Below, in pieces: positions 24,899 to 32,052 of a DNA stretch of 32,052 nt. A model generated the notes under the pieces. It made no database searches and had not been told where the DNA came from. It saw nothing but the letters and a program-made list of their open reading frames with translations. Both the position numbers and the translations under genes were made by a program. The stretch is from Bacteroidetes bacterium CG12_big_fil_rev_8_21_14_0_65_60_17 (lineage in GTDB: Bacteria > Bacteroidota > Rhodothermia > Rhodothermales > UBA10348). The DNA lies in the NCBI GenBank assembly GCA_002787815.1, contig PCUY01000074.1, positions 40,928 through 72,979 of the forward strand. Reading direction: 5' to 3'. How positions within the stretch are numbered: the first letter of the stretch is position 1; each line of letters opens with the position of its first letter.

Positions 24899-25359
24899 GG
24901 TGTGGACGCATGTGTGGAACAACCTGTGTGAAGCCGTGCGCTGCACGCTGCAAGTATACGCACCGTGTCGACTCGGCCCCAATACTGTTTCGAAATCGAA
25001 ACACAACCATACCTTACTCCCGGACGGGTTCGCCGTCACCCCCCTTTTTTCTGTAGATGCGGCGAACGGCGGATGGACTGGTACGGGGTTTGCCCCTTGT
25101 AGCCGTGACACCAACCGCGATCGACATGAATACTGTACAAACCGCCTGGAAACCGCTCTTCGTGATATCGCCCGATACGGCGCGCAAGGCGCGCATGTAC
25201 CGACTTTCGTCGGTCAGGCCTTCCAATGAGCGCCCCGCCTGGATCCGGCTGGACCGGGCCGTCCGTTCAGCCTGTCCCATATACCGGATTCCGCATGCGG
25301 AATTGGATGTGCCCATCTGGCGACTATAACAGGGCACGGTGTTTGTACCCGTTACTGTT
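24899..25359. other. 461-bp intergenic stretch with undecided small ORFs
   Basis: The stretch lies between the divergent REC-kinase gene and the pilin-like gene. It holds a strong dyad at 24986-25003. Two overlapping opposite ORFs are open: plus 25057-25329 (90 residues, MRRTADGLVRGLPLVAVT start) and minus 25014-25316 (100 residues, basic, with SPSAVRRIYRKKGG near its end). Neither has a Shine-Dalgarno sequence, a signal peptide or a family I recognise, and they exclude each other in most of their length. I therefore call no gene here. The right part must carry the promoter of the pilin-like operon. Confidence 0.4.
24986..25003. promoter_or_regulatory. Perfect 8+8 operator-like dyad
   Basis: TGTTTCGA-AA-TCGAAACA: two perfect 8-bp arms with a 2-bp spacer, 88 bp upstream of the receiver-first kinase gene and 357 bp upstream of the pilin-like gene. 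It has the size and symmetry of a dimeric repressor site (TetR or MarR type). The cognate protein is unknown. Confidence 0.45.
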
Positions 25360-25821
25360 GTGAAACTTCGATTCCTGCATATCCTCGTTCTGGCCGGATT
25401 GTTCGGCGTGCTTGTCGCACCCGCGTCGGCGCAGCGTCTGATGATGCTCGGCAGCGGTGCCGTACAACTCAACGTATCTCCTTCGCCGCACGAAGGAGGT
25501 ACCTACCGGGATACGGACGAGTCGACGCGAATCCTGTGGAATCAGGCGCGGTCGCGCTCCAAGGTCACCGTTTCCACGTTCGCGCCAGGGCAGTCCTACA
25601 GGCTGTATGCGGAAGCCGTAAACGTCAAGCGTGGCGTATCGGTTGGTCGCGTCGAACTGCGCGACGGCATGCACGATACCGACCTGATCGTGAATATCGA
25701 GAAGAAGAAAGCAGGCTTCGCCAACATCCGCTACATTGCAGAGGCTGATATTACCGACGGATCGGACGAAACCGCCATGAGCGACCAGCATACAGTGACG
25801 TTCACCCTCACCGAGCAGTAA
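25360..25821 (+). CDS. Small exported pilin-like beta-sandwich protein
   Basis: 153 residues. The signal peptide (VKLRFLHILVLAGLFGVLVA, cleaved at ASAQ) is followed by about 128 strand-rich residues with an early VQLNVSPSP, a central KVTVSTFAPGQSYRLYAEAV and a final HTVTFTLTEQ. The end pattern (x-x-I-x-Y-x-x-x-A-D-I-T-D-G ... T-V-T-F-T-L-T) resembles exported Ig-like subunits of fibre systems, and the protein at 30703-31281 has a related layout. It is the first gene of a tight operon with a PapD-like and an usher-like protein (3-bp gap to the next gene), so it may be the structural subunit (inference). GTG 25360 is chosen over GTG 25339 because it opens the signal peptide. Confidence 0.68.
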   Translation: MKLRFLHILVLAGLFGVLVAPASAQRLMMLGSGAVQLNVSPSPHEGGTYRDTDESTRILWNQARSRSKVTVSTFAPGQSYRLYAEAVNVKRGVSVGRVELRDGMHDTDLIVNIEKKKAGFANIRYIAEADITDGSDETAMSDQHTVTFTLTEQ

Positions 25822-25824
25822 TCC

Positions 25825-26673
25825 ATGGTTTCTGACCGCATGTTGCGACGCGCTGCTGCGAACGGCGCCATGGTGGCGGCCGGCCTCCTGGTGGTAGTCC
25901 TGACCACGAGTGCGGCCCTGGCGCAGATTACTGTCCGCGGCCAGCTGGCCCACGACATGGAGACCGTACCCGGAGCCACGCTCACGGGATCTGTCACGAT
26001 AGACAACGAGACGAGCGAGTTGCAGCAGGCACGCGTATACCAGCGCGACTACCTTTTTTTCGCCGACGGCACCAATTCGTACGACGACCCGGGAAGCACC
26101 GCTCGCTCGAATGCGGACTGGATTACATTTTCACCGGAACAGGCCACGGTGCCGCCCAATGGCTCCGTAACAGTTTCCTACCAGATCAATGTCCCCGACA
26201 GCGCTGGCGATGGCTCCTGGTGGAGTATGCTGATGGTCGAGGCAATTGACCGTGACTCCCGCGAGTCCACGCTTGGCGACGATGCGCCCCCCGAGAGGGA
26301 GGTCGGCTTCCGGCAGGTGACGCGCTACGGAGTACAACTTGCAACGCATGTCAACCCGACTACCGCCGAGCCGGGTATTGATCTGGACAATGTCAGCCTG
26401 CAGGCGCTCGAGGACGGGCGTACCATGTTTCAGATCGATGTTCTCAACGTGGGCCGTATCATGATGCGTCCCGATGTTTACATGCGTCTTTTCGATACAG
26501 ACGGAAATGAGTATGGTCCATTTCAAGGTGTCCAGTACCGGCTCTACCCCAACACGTCGACGCGTCAGCGCATTGAGTTGGTCGGTGTACCCGCCGGTAC
26601 CTACCAGGCGGTGTTCGTAGTCGATGCAGGCGGCGATGCTGTGTTCGGCGGCCAGTTCGAATTGACGCTCTGA
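25825..26673 (+). CDS. PapD-like periplasmic chaperone candidate
   Basis: 282 residues. A signal peptide (about 1-32, MVAAGLLVVVLTTSAALA) is followed by two Ig-like parts. The first (about 33-145) has the logic of a fimbrial chaperone N-terminal domain: an opening ITVRGQLAHD strand, SVTIDNETSELQQARV, then ADWITFSPEQATVPPNGSV and a W-W-S-M-L-M-V-E strand. The second (about 165-282) has TMFQIDVLNVGRIMMRPDVY and TYQAVFVVDAGGD. PapD-family proteins hold unfolded subunits in the periplasm before export by an usher. The family match is by pattern only. It lies between the subunit-like and usher-like genes, with gaps of 3 and 2 bp. Confidence 0.68.
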   Translation: MVSDRMLRRAAANGAMVAAGLLVVVLTTSAALAQITVRGQLAHDMETVPGATLTGSVTIDNETSELQQARVYQRDYLFFADGTNSYDDPGSTARSNADWITFSPEQATVPPNGSVTVSYQINVPDSAGDGSWWSMLMVEAIDRDSRESTLGDDAPPEREVGFRQVTRYGVQLATHVNPTTAEPGIDLDNVSLQALEDGRTMFQIDVLNVGRIMMRPDVYMRLFDTDGNEYGPFQGVQYRLYPNTSTRQRIELVGVPAGTYQAVFVVDAGGDAVFGGQFELTL

Positions 26674-26675
26674 CG

Positions 26676-29600
26676 GTGATACGAATGAGGGGCCCCCGGT
26701 ATGCCCTGTCGGTTTCTGTTCTGGGATGGTTTCTTTTGCTCGCGTGGGGCTCGATGCCTCGCGCAGCCTGTGCGCAGACGGTGCGCGTGTCGGCGCCCGA
26801 GCGCGTGGAAGCGGAGCCCGGCATGGTCATCTCCCTGCCGGTACGCGTTGTCGCCACCGGGGAGATGACGCTGCGTCTCGATCCGGTGCTGCCGCCCGGC
26901 TGGAGCATTCTGATACCACCACCTGCCATGAGCATGTCCCCGGGCACGCCCGCGACGCGGATAGTATCGATCCAGATCCCTTCCAGTGCAGCAGCCGGCG
27001 TGTGGCGTGTGGCATTCCGTGTGCGCGGGCAGCCGGATGACACCGCTGCCGCAGGGCCAGGTGCCGAAGGCTCGCTCCCTGCAGCCGAAACAGAAATAAC
27101 GGTTACCGAGCGCACCAGCCTTACGCTTTCGCTCGTCGATGCCCCCTCCCGCGTGCGTGCGGGCGCGCCGGTCGAGGCCACTTTTGCCATCGAAAACACC
27201 GGCAACCATACCGCTTCGTTCCGGATCGAGGCGGAAAGCTCGCTGCAATACGACACGCGTGTGGCGCCGGATCTGATCGAACTTGAACCATCGGCCCGGT
27301 CGCAAGTCCAGGTCCAGGCCCGCACGCGGGACGACCTGGTCAACGAGCTGACGCACGTGTTGCGGATCCGTGCGCAGGAGGAGGGTGAACGCGGGACGGG
27401 AGAAGAGAGCCGGGCCACGACGCAGATCGTGCCTGTCCGCCGGCCGGCCCGGCGACTCGAGGAAGGGCAGCTTCCGGTGCTGTTCACGGTGCGGGGCACC
27501 ACGGAGTCCGGTCGAAGCGACGCGCAGGCAGAATTCGAGATCCCGGCGACACGCGTCGGAGACCGGGTATATTCCGCCAGGCTTCGGGGACCGGACATGC
27601 GGTCGAATGCCGCGTTCGGGGAGCGGGACGAATACGCCGCCCAGATGGAAGGACGCCACATTGGCCTTCGCATGGGCGATCAGGATTATCGGCTGTCGGA
27701 TCTTCTCGACACCTCTTTCTTCGCGTTCGGGGGAGAGTTGTCCCTGGATCGTGACCGCGTGCAGGGAGCCGCATTTGCTTCTCGAACGCGTCACGTGTTT
27801 CCGGAAACGGGACGTGCCGGGGCCTATGTGCACCTGTGGCCACACCAAAAGGTGGCCGTTGAACTGAACGCACTGACCAGGGAAAAATTCGAGCCGGGTG
27901 AGGCGGCTTCCATTGCGACCCGGTGGCTACCCGTGGACGGGGCGGAGCTGGCCGCCGAGGTGGCCCACGGGTGGTATGACATTGGCGAAGGCAGCGCTCT
28001 GCAGCTTTCGGCGCAGGGATCGTTTCCCTGGATCGTGTTTTCAGGTCGCGCCGAAACAGCCGACCCGTTCTTCCTGGGGGGTATCCAGAACTCGGAGCGC
28101 CTGCAGAGCAGCTTCGCCGTCCGCGGAAACCACTGGATCCGGATCGAAGGGCTCGGCCGTGCGGAGCGCCGGTTTTTCGATGCATCCAGAAGCCGGGACC
28201 GCGCACTCGAGAACAGGCTCTTTCGAGGCGGGGCGGGCGGCTCTTTTTCCCTTGGAAACAACCGGCTGCAGACCATGCTGGTCGGTCAGTTCCAGGATCG
28301 CCGGGTCGCCGAGACCGGACTCGACCGCCAGGAGAAGAGCGTCGCGCTCCGTCTCAACTTCAACAGCCGCGGTTTCGGACTCAATGCCAGCGGGGAAACG
28401 GGCCGGATTGTCGACGACGGTTTTTCCGAGGGCACGTTTTCGTCGGTCAGCGGATCGGCATTCAAGGTAATGCGAGCCTTCTCACTCAGCCTGACGGCAT
28501 CCTACTTGGAAGGAATCACATTCTTCAGTCCGCGTGAACAGGAGCGCGTAACAGTGGGATCGACGCTGTCGTTTGACGCAGGCCGCGGGCTCAGCGCCTC
28601 GGCATCGGCCTTCCGAAGCCGCGAGACGGGTGCTTTTTCGCAGACGTTCACTTTGTTCGATGCGCGCGTGGCGGCATCCCTGTGGTCGAACCACGAACTG
28701 GAACTGCGGGCACGGGGGTCGCAGACCAGCTTTTCGTCAGATGTGCGCACGGGAACGTTCAGCCTTGCCTATCGCATTCCGTTTTCGGTCCGGGCGCCGT
28801 TCTCCGGGGAGCGGACACAGACGACGGTTTCTTTCCGCGTGTTCGACGTGGAAACAGGCGAGCCGCTGAAGGGCGTCGTCTTTGTGGCGGGTCGGACGCG
28901 GGCCGATTCGGACAGCGATGGATTGGCCCGGCTGGTCCTCACCGGCGGGGAGCAGTTCGTATTGCTGGACCAGGAGTCGATTGGCCTTGACCGCATGCCG
29001 ACGGTGCCTTTTCCCATTGAGGTCGGTGCGGTGTCCCAGGGGGTCACGGACGTCGGTATTGTGCGATCCTCGCGCTTGAGCGTGCGTGTCGAAGCGGGTC
29101 GTCGGCAAACGGAGCTCGATGCCGCGCTAGGAAGCGACCTGGATCGACGTGCGCTTTCCGGGCTGGTTGTTGAGGCCCGGATGGGCGAGAATCGGTTCCG
29201 ACGCCTGACCGACGAGGAAGGCAGGGCGCAGTTTCCGCCACTCGTACCGGGGTTGTGGGAGGTATTCCTGCTCGATAGATCTCTGCCCGAGAATTACCGG
29301 ACGGCACCGGAGAGCGCATTGGTAGAGCTCATTCCCGGCGGAGTTGGCGAGACGGTGTTTCGTCTCGAGCCGGCCGAAAGGCGCATTCGTTTCGTGACGA
29401 GTGGAACGGGCGTATCGGTTGGCGTCCCGGGAAAAGCGATCGGTGCCCAGGCCGCGCCCGGTGCAGACGCCGCGCCCGCGCCAGCCGGAGACGGAAATGA
29501 CGACATGGACGGCACCGAAATGGAGGACGCCGAAATGTACGGCCGGACAGTCCGCGTGAAACAGGGCGATACGCTCTTTTCGTTGGCACGACAGCATTAT

Positions 29601-29756
29601 GAGAGCCAGTGGCACTGGGTCCGGATATGGCTTGCCAACCGGGATGTGCTCGAATTGCCGGATCTCGTTCCCGCCGGTACGGTGCTCAGGCTTCCTGCGA
29701 CCGGCCCGCTTACCGAGGAGGAATGGCGGGTTATCCGTCGCCAAGGGGACGAGTAG
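26676..29756 (+). CDS. Usher-like outer-membrane protein with NEW3, CnaB-like and LysM domains
   Basis: 1026 residues. A signal peptide (about 1-33) leads to two Ig-like NEW3-type domains (about 35-140 and 149-240, with VEATFAIENTGNHTASFRIE). A long run of amphipathic strands (about 300-710) alternates aromatic and polar residues, as in a large outer-membrane barrel: GFGLNASGETGRIVDDGF, then SGSAFKVMRAFSLSLTASYL. Two carboxypeptidase/CnaB-like domains follow (about 717-800, FRVFDVETGEPLKGVVFVAG; 827-905, LVVEARMGENRFRRLTDEEG). An Ala/Pro and acidic linker (about 920-955) precedes a C-terminal LysM (VRVKQGDTLFSLARQ, about 957-1007). The barrel with a trailing CnaB domain suggests an usher that exports subunits; LysM may anchor it to peptidoglycan. 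GTG 26676 or ATG 26685 may be the start. Confidence 0.72.
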   Translation: MIRMRGPRYALSVSVLGWFLLLAWGSMPRAACAQTVRVSAPERVEAEPGMVISLPVRVVATGEMTLRLDPVLPPGWSILIPPPAMSMSPGTPATRIVSIQIPSSAAAGVWRVAFRVRGQPDDTAAAGPGAEGSLPAAETEITVTERTSLTLSLVDAPSRVRAGAPVEATFAIENTGNHTASFRIEAESSLQYDTRVAPDLIELEPSARSQVQVQARTRDDLVNELTHVLRIRAQEEGERGTGEESRATTQIVPVRRPARRLEEGQLPVLFTVRGTTESGRSDAQAEFEIPATRVGDRVYSARLRGPDMRSNAAFGERDEYAAQMEGRHIGLRMGDQDYRLSDLLDTSFFAFGGELSLDRDRVQGAAFASRTRHVFPETGRAGAYVHLWPHQKVAVELNALTREKFEPGEAASIATRWLPVDGAELAAEVAHGWYDIGEGSALQLSAQGSFPWIVFSGRAETADPFFLGGIQNSERLQSSFAVRGNHWIRIEGLGRAERRFFDASRSRDRALENRLFRGGAGGSFSLGNNRLQTMLVGQFQDRRVAETGLDRQEKSVALRLNFNSRGFGLNASGETGRIVDDGFSEGTFSSVSGSAFKVMRAFSLSLTASYLEGITFFSPREQERVTVGSTLSFDAGRGLSASASAFRSRETGAFSQTFTLFDARVAASLWSNHELELRARGSQTSFSSDVRTGTFSLAYRIPFSVRAPFSGERTQTTVSFRVFDVETGEPLKGVVFVAGRTRADSDSDGLARLVLTGGEQFVLLDQESIGLDRMPTVPFPIEVGAVSQGVTDVGIVRSSRLSVRVEAGRRQTELDAALGSDLDRRALSGLVVEARMGENRFRRLTDEEGRAQFPPLVPGLWEVFLLDRSLPENYRTAPESALVELIPGGVGETVFRLEPAERRIRFVTSGTGVSVGVPGKAIGAQAAPGADAAPAPAGDGNDDMDGTEMEDAEMYGRTVRVKQGDTLFSLARQHYESQWHWVRIWLANRDVLELPDLVPAGTVLRLPATGPLTEEEWRVIRRQGDE

Positions 29757-29918
29757 TGCGCGCTTGTTGTGGCGGCGTTGCGGGTGTGTTGCGGCGGCGA
29801 AACAGCCCGGAGGGGGCTCCGGTCTCCAAGCCGCTCTTTACGTAGATGCAGGGCGGTTGAGTGCATTCGGCACCCCAATTGACATGGCTTATGGCAGCAC
29901 ACCAAACAAACTGCCGCC

Positions 29919-30686
29919 ATGTCACCTTCATACAGAACCGAGGAATACGTCCGCGCTTGGCTTGCCGAGCCATCCCAGAAGAACCGGGATCGCGTCGTGG
30001 GGTCCATGGAGCCCGTTATCAGGCACATCCTGTCCAGCCTTCGAACCCATGCCGGTGATATTCTGACGGAAAATGACCTGTTCCAGGCCGGGGTCGTAGG
30101 CGTGCTTCAGGCGCTCGATCAATTCCGTCCTGATATGGACGTCCGCTTCGTGACCTTTTCCTGGGTGCGCATTCGCGGCGAAATCATAGATCTGGTTCGC
30201 CGGATGGATCCCCTGCCCCGCCGCCGCCGGGCCAAGGTGGCGGCCATGTACCGCGCTGAAAACGAGCTGGCGCAGGAGAAGGGCGATTGGCCGCGGATGG
30301 AAGATGTGGCCAACAGGCTGCTGGTGGACCCGGTACACGTGGAAAATACGCGCATGGACGCGCGCCGCCGCGAGCGGCTTTCGCTTCACACGACTATCGG
30401 AGAAGCAGGCGAGTCCGAACTGGTCGAAATGCTTGAGGCTCCCGATGGTTTGGAGCGGTTTGATGACGCCGAATGGTTGGACGTATCGCGTCATCTGACA
30501 AGGGCTCGTCGGCTGCTTACCCAGCGTGAACAGGACATACTCGACCTGTTCTACAACGAGCAGCTGACGCAGGCGGAAATTGGATCCATACACGGCATAT
30601 CGGAGGCACGGGTATCCCAGGTTCGGCGCCGGGCGATAGAGAAATTGCGCCCCCGTGTGGAGGCTACGCTGCGAACAGCAGCGTAA
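29919..30686 (+). CDS. FliA/WhiG-type alternative sigma factor
   Basis: 255 residues of the sigma-70 family group 3. Region 2 has LTENDLFQAGVVGVLQALDQ and VRFVTFSWVRIRGEIIDLVR with DPLPRRRRAK, the hallmark of FliA/WhiG sigma factors. Region 3 is around WPRMEDVANRLLVDP. Region 4 ends with TQREQDILDLFYNEQLTQAE and IGSIHGISEARVSQVRRRAI. It directs RNA polymerase to a separate promoter set, classically flagellar or sporulation genes. No flagellar genes are in the window. It starts 162 bp after the usher-like gene, and its stop lies 16 bp from that of the convergent second pilin-like gene. An association with the surface-fibre operon is suggested only by position. Confidence 0.92.
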   Translation: MSPSYRTEEYVRAWLAEPSQKNRDRVVGSMEPVIRHILSSLRTHAGDILTENDLFQAGVVGVLQALDQFRPDMDVRFVTFSWVRIRGEIIDLVRRMDPLPRRRRAKVAAMYRAENELAQEKGDWPRMEDVANRLLVDPVHVENTRMDARRRERLSLHTTIGEAGESELVEMLEAPDGLERFDDAEWLDVSRHLTRARRLLTQREQDILDLFYNEQLTQAEIGSIHGISEARVSQVRRRAIEKLRPRVEATLRTAA

Positions 30687-30702
30687 GTGCGACCATGCAC
30701 AA

Positions 30703-31281
30703 TCAAGGAAGCACGCCGAACTGGATATTCTGGTACGAGGTGTGGGATGTCCGCGATACCGGATCGACAACGGTAATGGTGAGCAGCCGATTCTCGATTT
30801 CAAGCTGATCGACGTCGTCGCTCACAACAAACTGAAAAGAGATAACCCGGCCGTTTTCCAACCCCCGTGACATTCCGGTGACAGCCGCCACGTCACGGCC
30901 ACCTCTCGTAACATCGACCCAGCCACTGCTCCTGCCGAGGGAGCTGGCAACTGACACGGCCAGGTGCGTACCGGTTGGCATGGGCCTGTCCAGACTGACT
31001 TCGATGCGCACGTTGTCGACATTTGAGGTCAGGTTGTAGAAGCTGCTCCCGTCCCGGACTACGGCATTTCCAGGTGTCACGTGTCTGTCTACAATAAGAG
31101 GTACAGGGTTGCTGCTCACGGCCATGACCACAATGGGCTCAACGCCAAGCCGCACGGTGTGCGAACCGGTGGCCAGCACCCGGCCCCCGGGAAGCGGCTG
31201 GGATACGGCCGCACCCGCCGCAAGTACCGTGACGAGTACTGCGGTGGCGAGAGGGGCGCGCACACGCCGAGACCGGTCCAT
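30703..31281 (-). CDS. Second exported pilin-like protein
   Basis: 192 residues. A basic start (MDRSRRVRAP) and hydrophobic core (LATAVLVTVLAAGAAVSQ) form a signal peptide. The mature chain is strand-rich: TVRLGVEPIVVMAVSSNP, then VDNVRIEVSLDRPMPTGTHL, then RVISFQFVVSDDVDQLEIEN and RLLTITVVDP. The layout (VRIEVSLDRPMPTGT ... SGWVDVTRGGRDV ... ISFQFVVSDDV ... LLTITVVD) parallels the last part of the protein at 25360-25821, suggesting that both belong to one group of exported Ig-like subunits. ATG 31281 is chosen to open the signal peptide; ATG 31317 is possible. It is convergent with the sigma-factor gene and lies 82 bp after the CBM2 protein gene on the same strand. Confidence 0.65.
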   Translation of the reverse strand: MDRSRRVRAPLATAVLVTVLAAGAAVSQPLPGGRVLATGSHTVRLGVEPIVVMAVSSNPVPLIVDRHVTPGNAVVRDGSSFYNLTSNVDNVRIEVSLDRPMPTGTHLAVSVASSLGRSSGWVDVTRGGRDVAAVTGMSRGLENGRVISFQFVVSDDVDQLEIENRLLTITVVDPVSRTSHTSYQNIQFGVLP

Positions 31282-31363
31282 GGAGGAAACCAAAAAATGG
31301 CAAACAACTTCTTTCATGTAATCGACAGTTCGGATGCCGGTTTCAATCTGTTGGAGGGAAGTA

Positions 31364-32052
31364 TCAGCGCCCAAGCAGGATTTTTCGGGTTTCCGCGTGC
31401 CCCTGTCCGTCTTCCACGCGTACAAGGTAGAGGCCGGGGCTGAGAGAAGCCGCGCCTACGCGCAGCGCATGGCTGGCACTGGCAGAAAGCACGCCATCGT
31501 GCACAACCCGGACAAGACGACCAGAGACGTCCCAGAGCGTAGCGCGTACGTGGCTTGTCGCGCCGAGAGCGAGTTCAAGACGGGTTTCGGCATGGAATGG
31601 ATTCGGGTAGGGCATACCCAGTTCCAGGCCAGTCGGCAACTGGCCTGCATCGTCCGACTCGTTCGATACCTGCACCAATCGAAGGAACGTACAGGACTGG
31701 TTGCCGAATGCACATCCCAGCGGTTCGGCGAAGGTGCCGTCGTGGCTGCCGTCGAACCCGAATGTGATATTCTCGCCCGCTGGAATACAGGCATTGCTCT
31801 CGATGTTCGTGACGAGGTAGGATCCGTCAGGGTTCTGCGTGAAGACGCTCTCCCAGTGCCGTCCGACCGTCATGTTCTCGATGAGTGAGAATTGCAGGCT
31901 CCAGCCCCGGATGAACCCACTCGTGTTGTTCGTAATGCGGACAAGAGCCACGAACTGGGAGGACGTCACACTCAGGAACCGGAAATCAATATCCGGAAGT
32001 TGGGTTGTCGGCGCGACGCCGTCCGGACATGCACCGCCTGTATCGCCGCCAC
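31364..32052 (-). CDS. Secreted protein with family 2 cellulose-binding module and T9SS sorting domain (cut by window edge)
   Basis: The reading frame stays open to the window end; 229 C-terminal residues are seen. A segment with VALVRITNNTSGFIRGWSLQ, then VGRHWESVFTQNPDGSYLV and CIPAGENITFGFDGSHDG follows the family 2 carbohydrate-binding module pattern (W-x-x-x-F ... W-x-x ... G-x-x-x-x-x-N ... I-x-P-G-x-x-x-x-F-G-F-x-G). The last 85 residues are a T9SS sorting domain: MPYPNPFHAETRLEL, then ATLWDVSGRLVRVV and LSPGLYLVRVEDG. The protein is thus probably exported through T9SS to bind a polysaccharide such as cellulose or chitin. Any catalytic domain lies outside the window. Confidence 0.82.
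   Translation of the reverse strand, partial: GGDTGGACPDGVAPTTQLPDIDFRFLSVTSSQFVALVRITNNTSGFIRGWSLQFSLIENMTVGRHWESVFTQNPDGSYLVTNIESNACIPAGENITFGFDGSHDGTFAEPLGCAFGNQSCTFLRLVQVSNESDDAGQLPTGLELGMPYPNPFHAETRLELALGATSHVRATLWDVSGRLVRVVHDGVLSASASHALRVGAASLSPGLYLVRVEDGQGHAETRKILLGR

Noticed and set aside
18398-25060. A shared 17-base string (TTTTTCTGTAGATGCGG) near 18400 and near 25050
   Set aside because: One copy lies within the kinase coding sequence and encodes part of a Gln-Lys-Lys segment; the flanks differ, so chance is the simplest explanation.
25057-25329. 90-residue plus-strand ORF before the pilin-like gene
   Set aside because: No ribosome binding site or recognisable domain, and it is overlapped by an equally open minus-strand frame, so neither could be chosen.
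26459-27848. Long minus-strand open frames opposite the usher-like gene
   Set aside because: GC-rich coding sequence often leaves the opposite strand open; the translations are Arg/Ser/Pro-rich with no signal peptide or domain.
29803-29822. Short GC-rich hairpin after the usher-like gene as a terminator
   Set aside because: The stem is only about five base pairs and no T-run follows, so it does not meet the pattern of an intrinsic terminator.
1-32052. CRISPR arrays, insertion sequences, prophage or toxin-antitoxin pairs
   Set aside because: No regularly spaced repeats, transposase motifs, terminal inverted repeats or recognisable toxin-antitoxin pair were seen on either strand.

Overview
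The window looks like a piece of the chromosome of a moderately GC-rich marine bacterium of the Bacteroidota/Rhodothermota side of the FCB group. The clues are C-terminal sorting domains of the type IX secretion system (T9SS) on two secreted proteins, a DUF4295 gene behind rpmB-rpmG (an arrangement typical of Bacteroidota and relatives), a very large beta-propeller hybrid histidine kinase, a DUF6503-like lipoprotein, and many genes without a Shine-Dalgarno sequence. The assignment is inferred from gene content; there is no rRNA in the window.

Layout, left to right. 1-943 (minus): a cut-off DNA photolyase coupled to an SDR-fold protein that lacks the catalytic tyrosine. 1008-3180 (plus): a T9SS-exported lamin-tail/Ig protein and a beta-lactamase-like serine hydrolase lipoprotein. 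3216-4292 (minus): a small protein with two helix-turn-helix motifs, then decayed DUF1295 and DUF2177 membrane-protein genes lying against a tRNA terminator. 4330-5385 (minus): tRNA-Cys, tRNA-Arg and tRNA-Pro, a structured intergenic element, then DUF4295, rpmG and rpmB. 5547-16896: mostly housekeeping genes (a LolC/E-type permease with a lipoprotein, ychF, a PPP phosphatase with nusB, comEC, a tandem universal stress protein, pgi with a GntR regulator) and two small outer-membrane or exported proteins.

16955-24898 is a dense signalling block. It holds a propeller-type hybrid kinase translationally coupled to a receiver-first kinase, a divergent NtrC-type sigma-54 response regulator, and a second receiver-first kinase. 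No HPt gene is seen, so phosphate flow between these proteins is a guess.

25360-31281 is the most novel part. A tight operon encodes a small exported pilin-like protein, a PapD-like Ig-fold protein and a 1026-residue usher-like outer-membrane protein with an unusual plan (NEW3-like domains, barrel, two CnaB-like domains, acidic linker, LysM). It is followed by a FliA/WhiG-type sigma factor with no flagellar genes nearby and by a second pilin-like exported protein on the other strand. I read this as a candidate chaperone-usher-like surface-fibre system. The window ends inside a secreted protein with a family 2 cellulose-binding module and a T9SS sorting domain.
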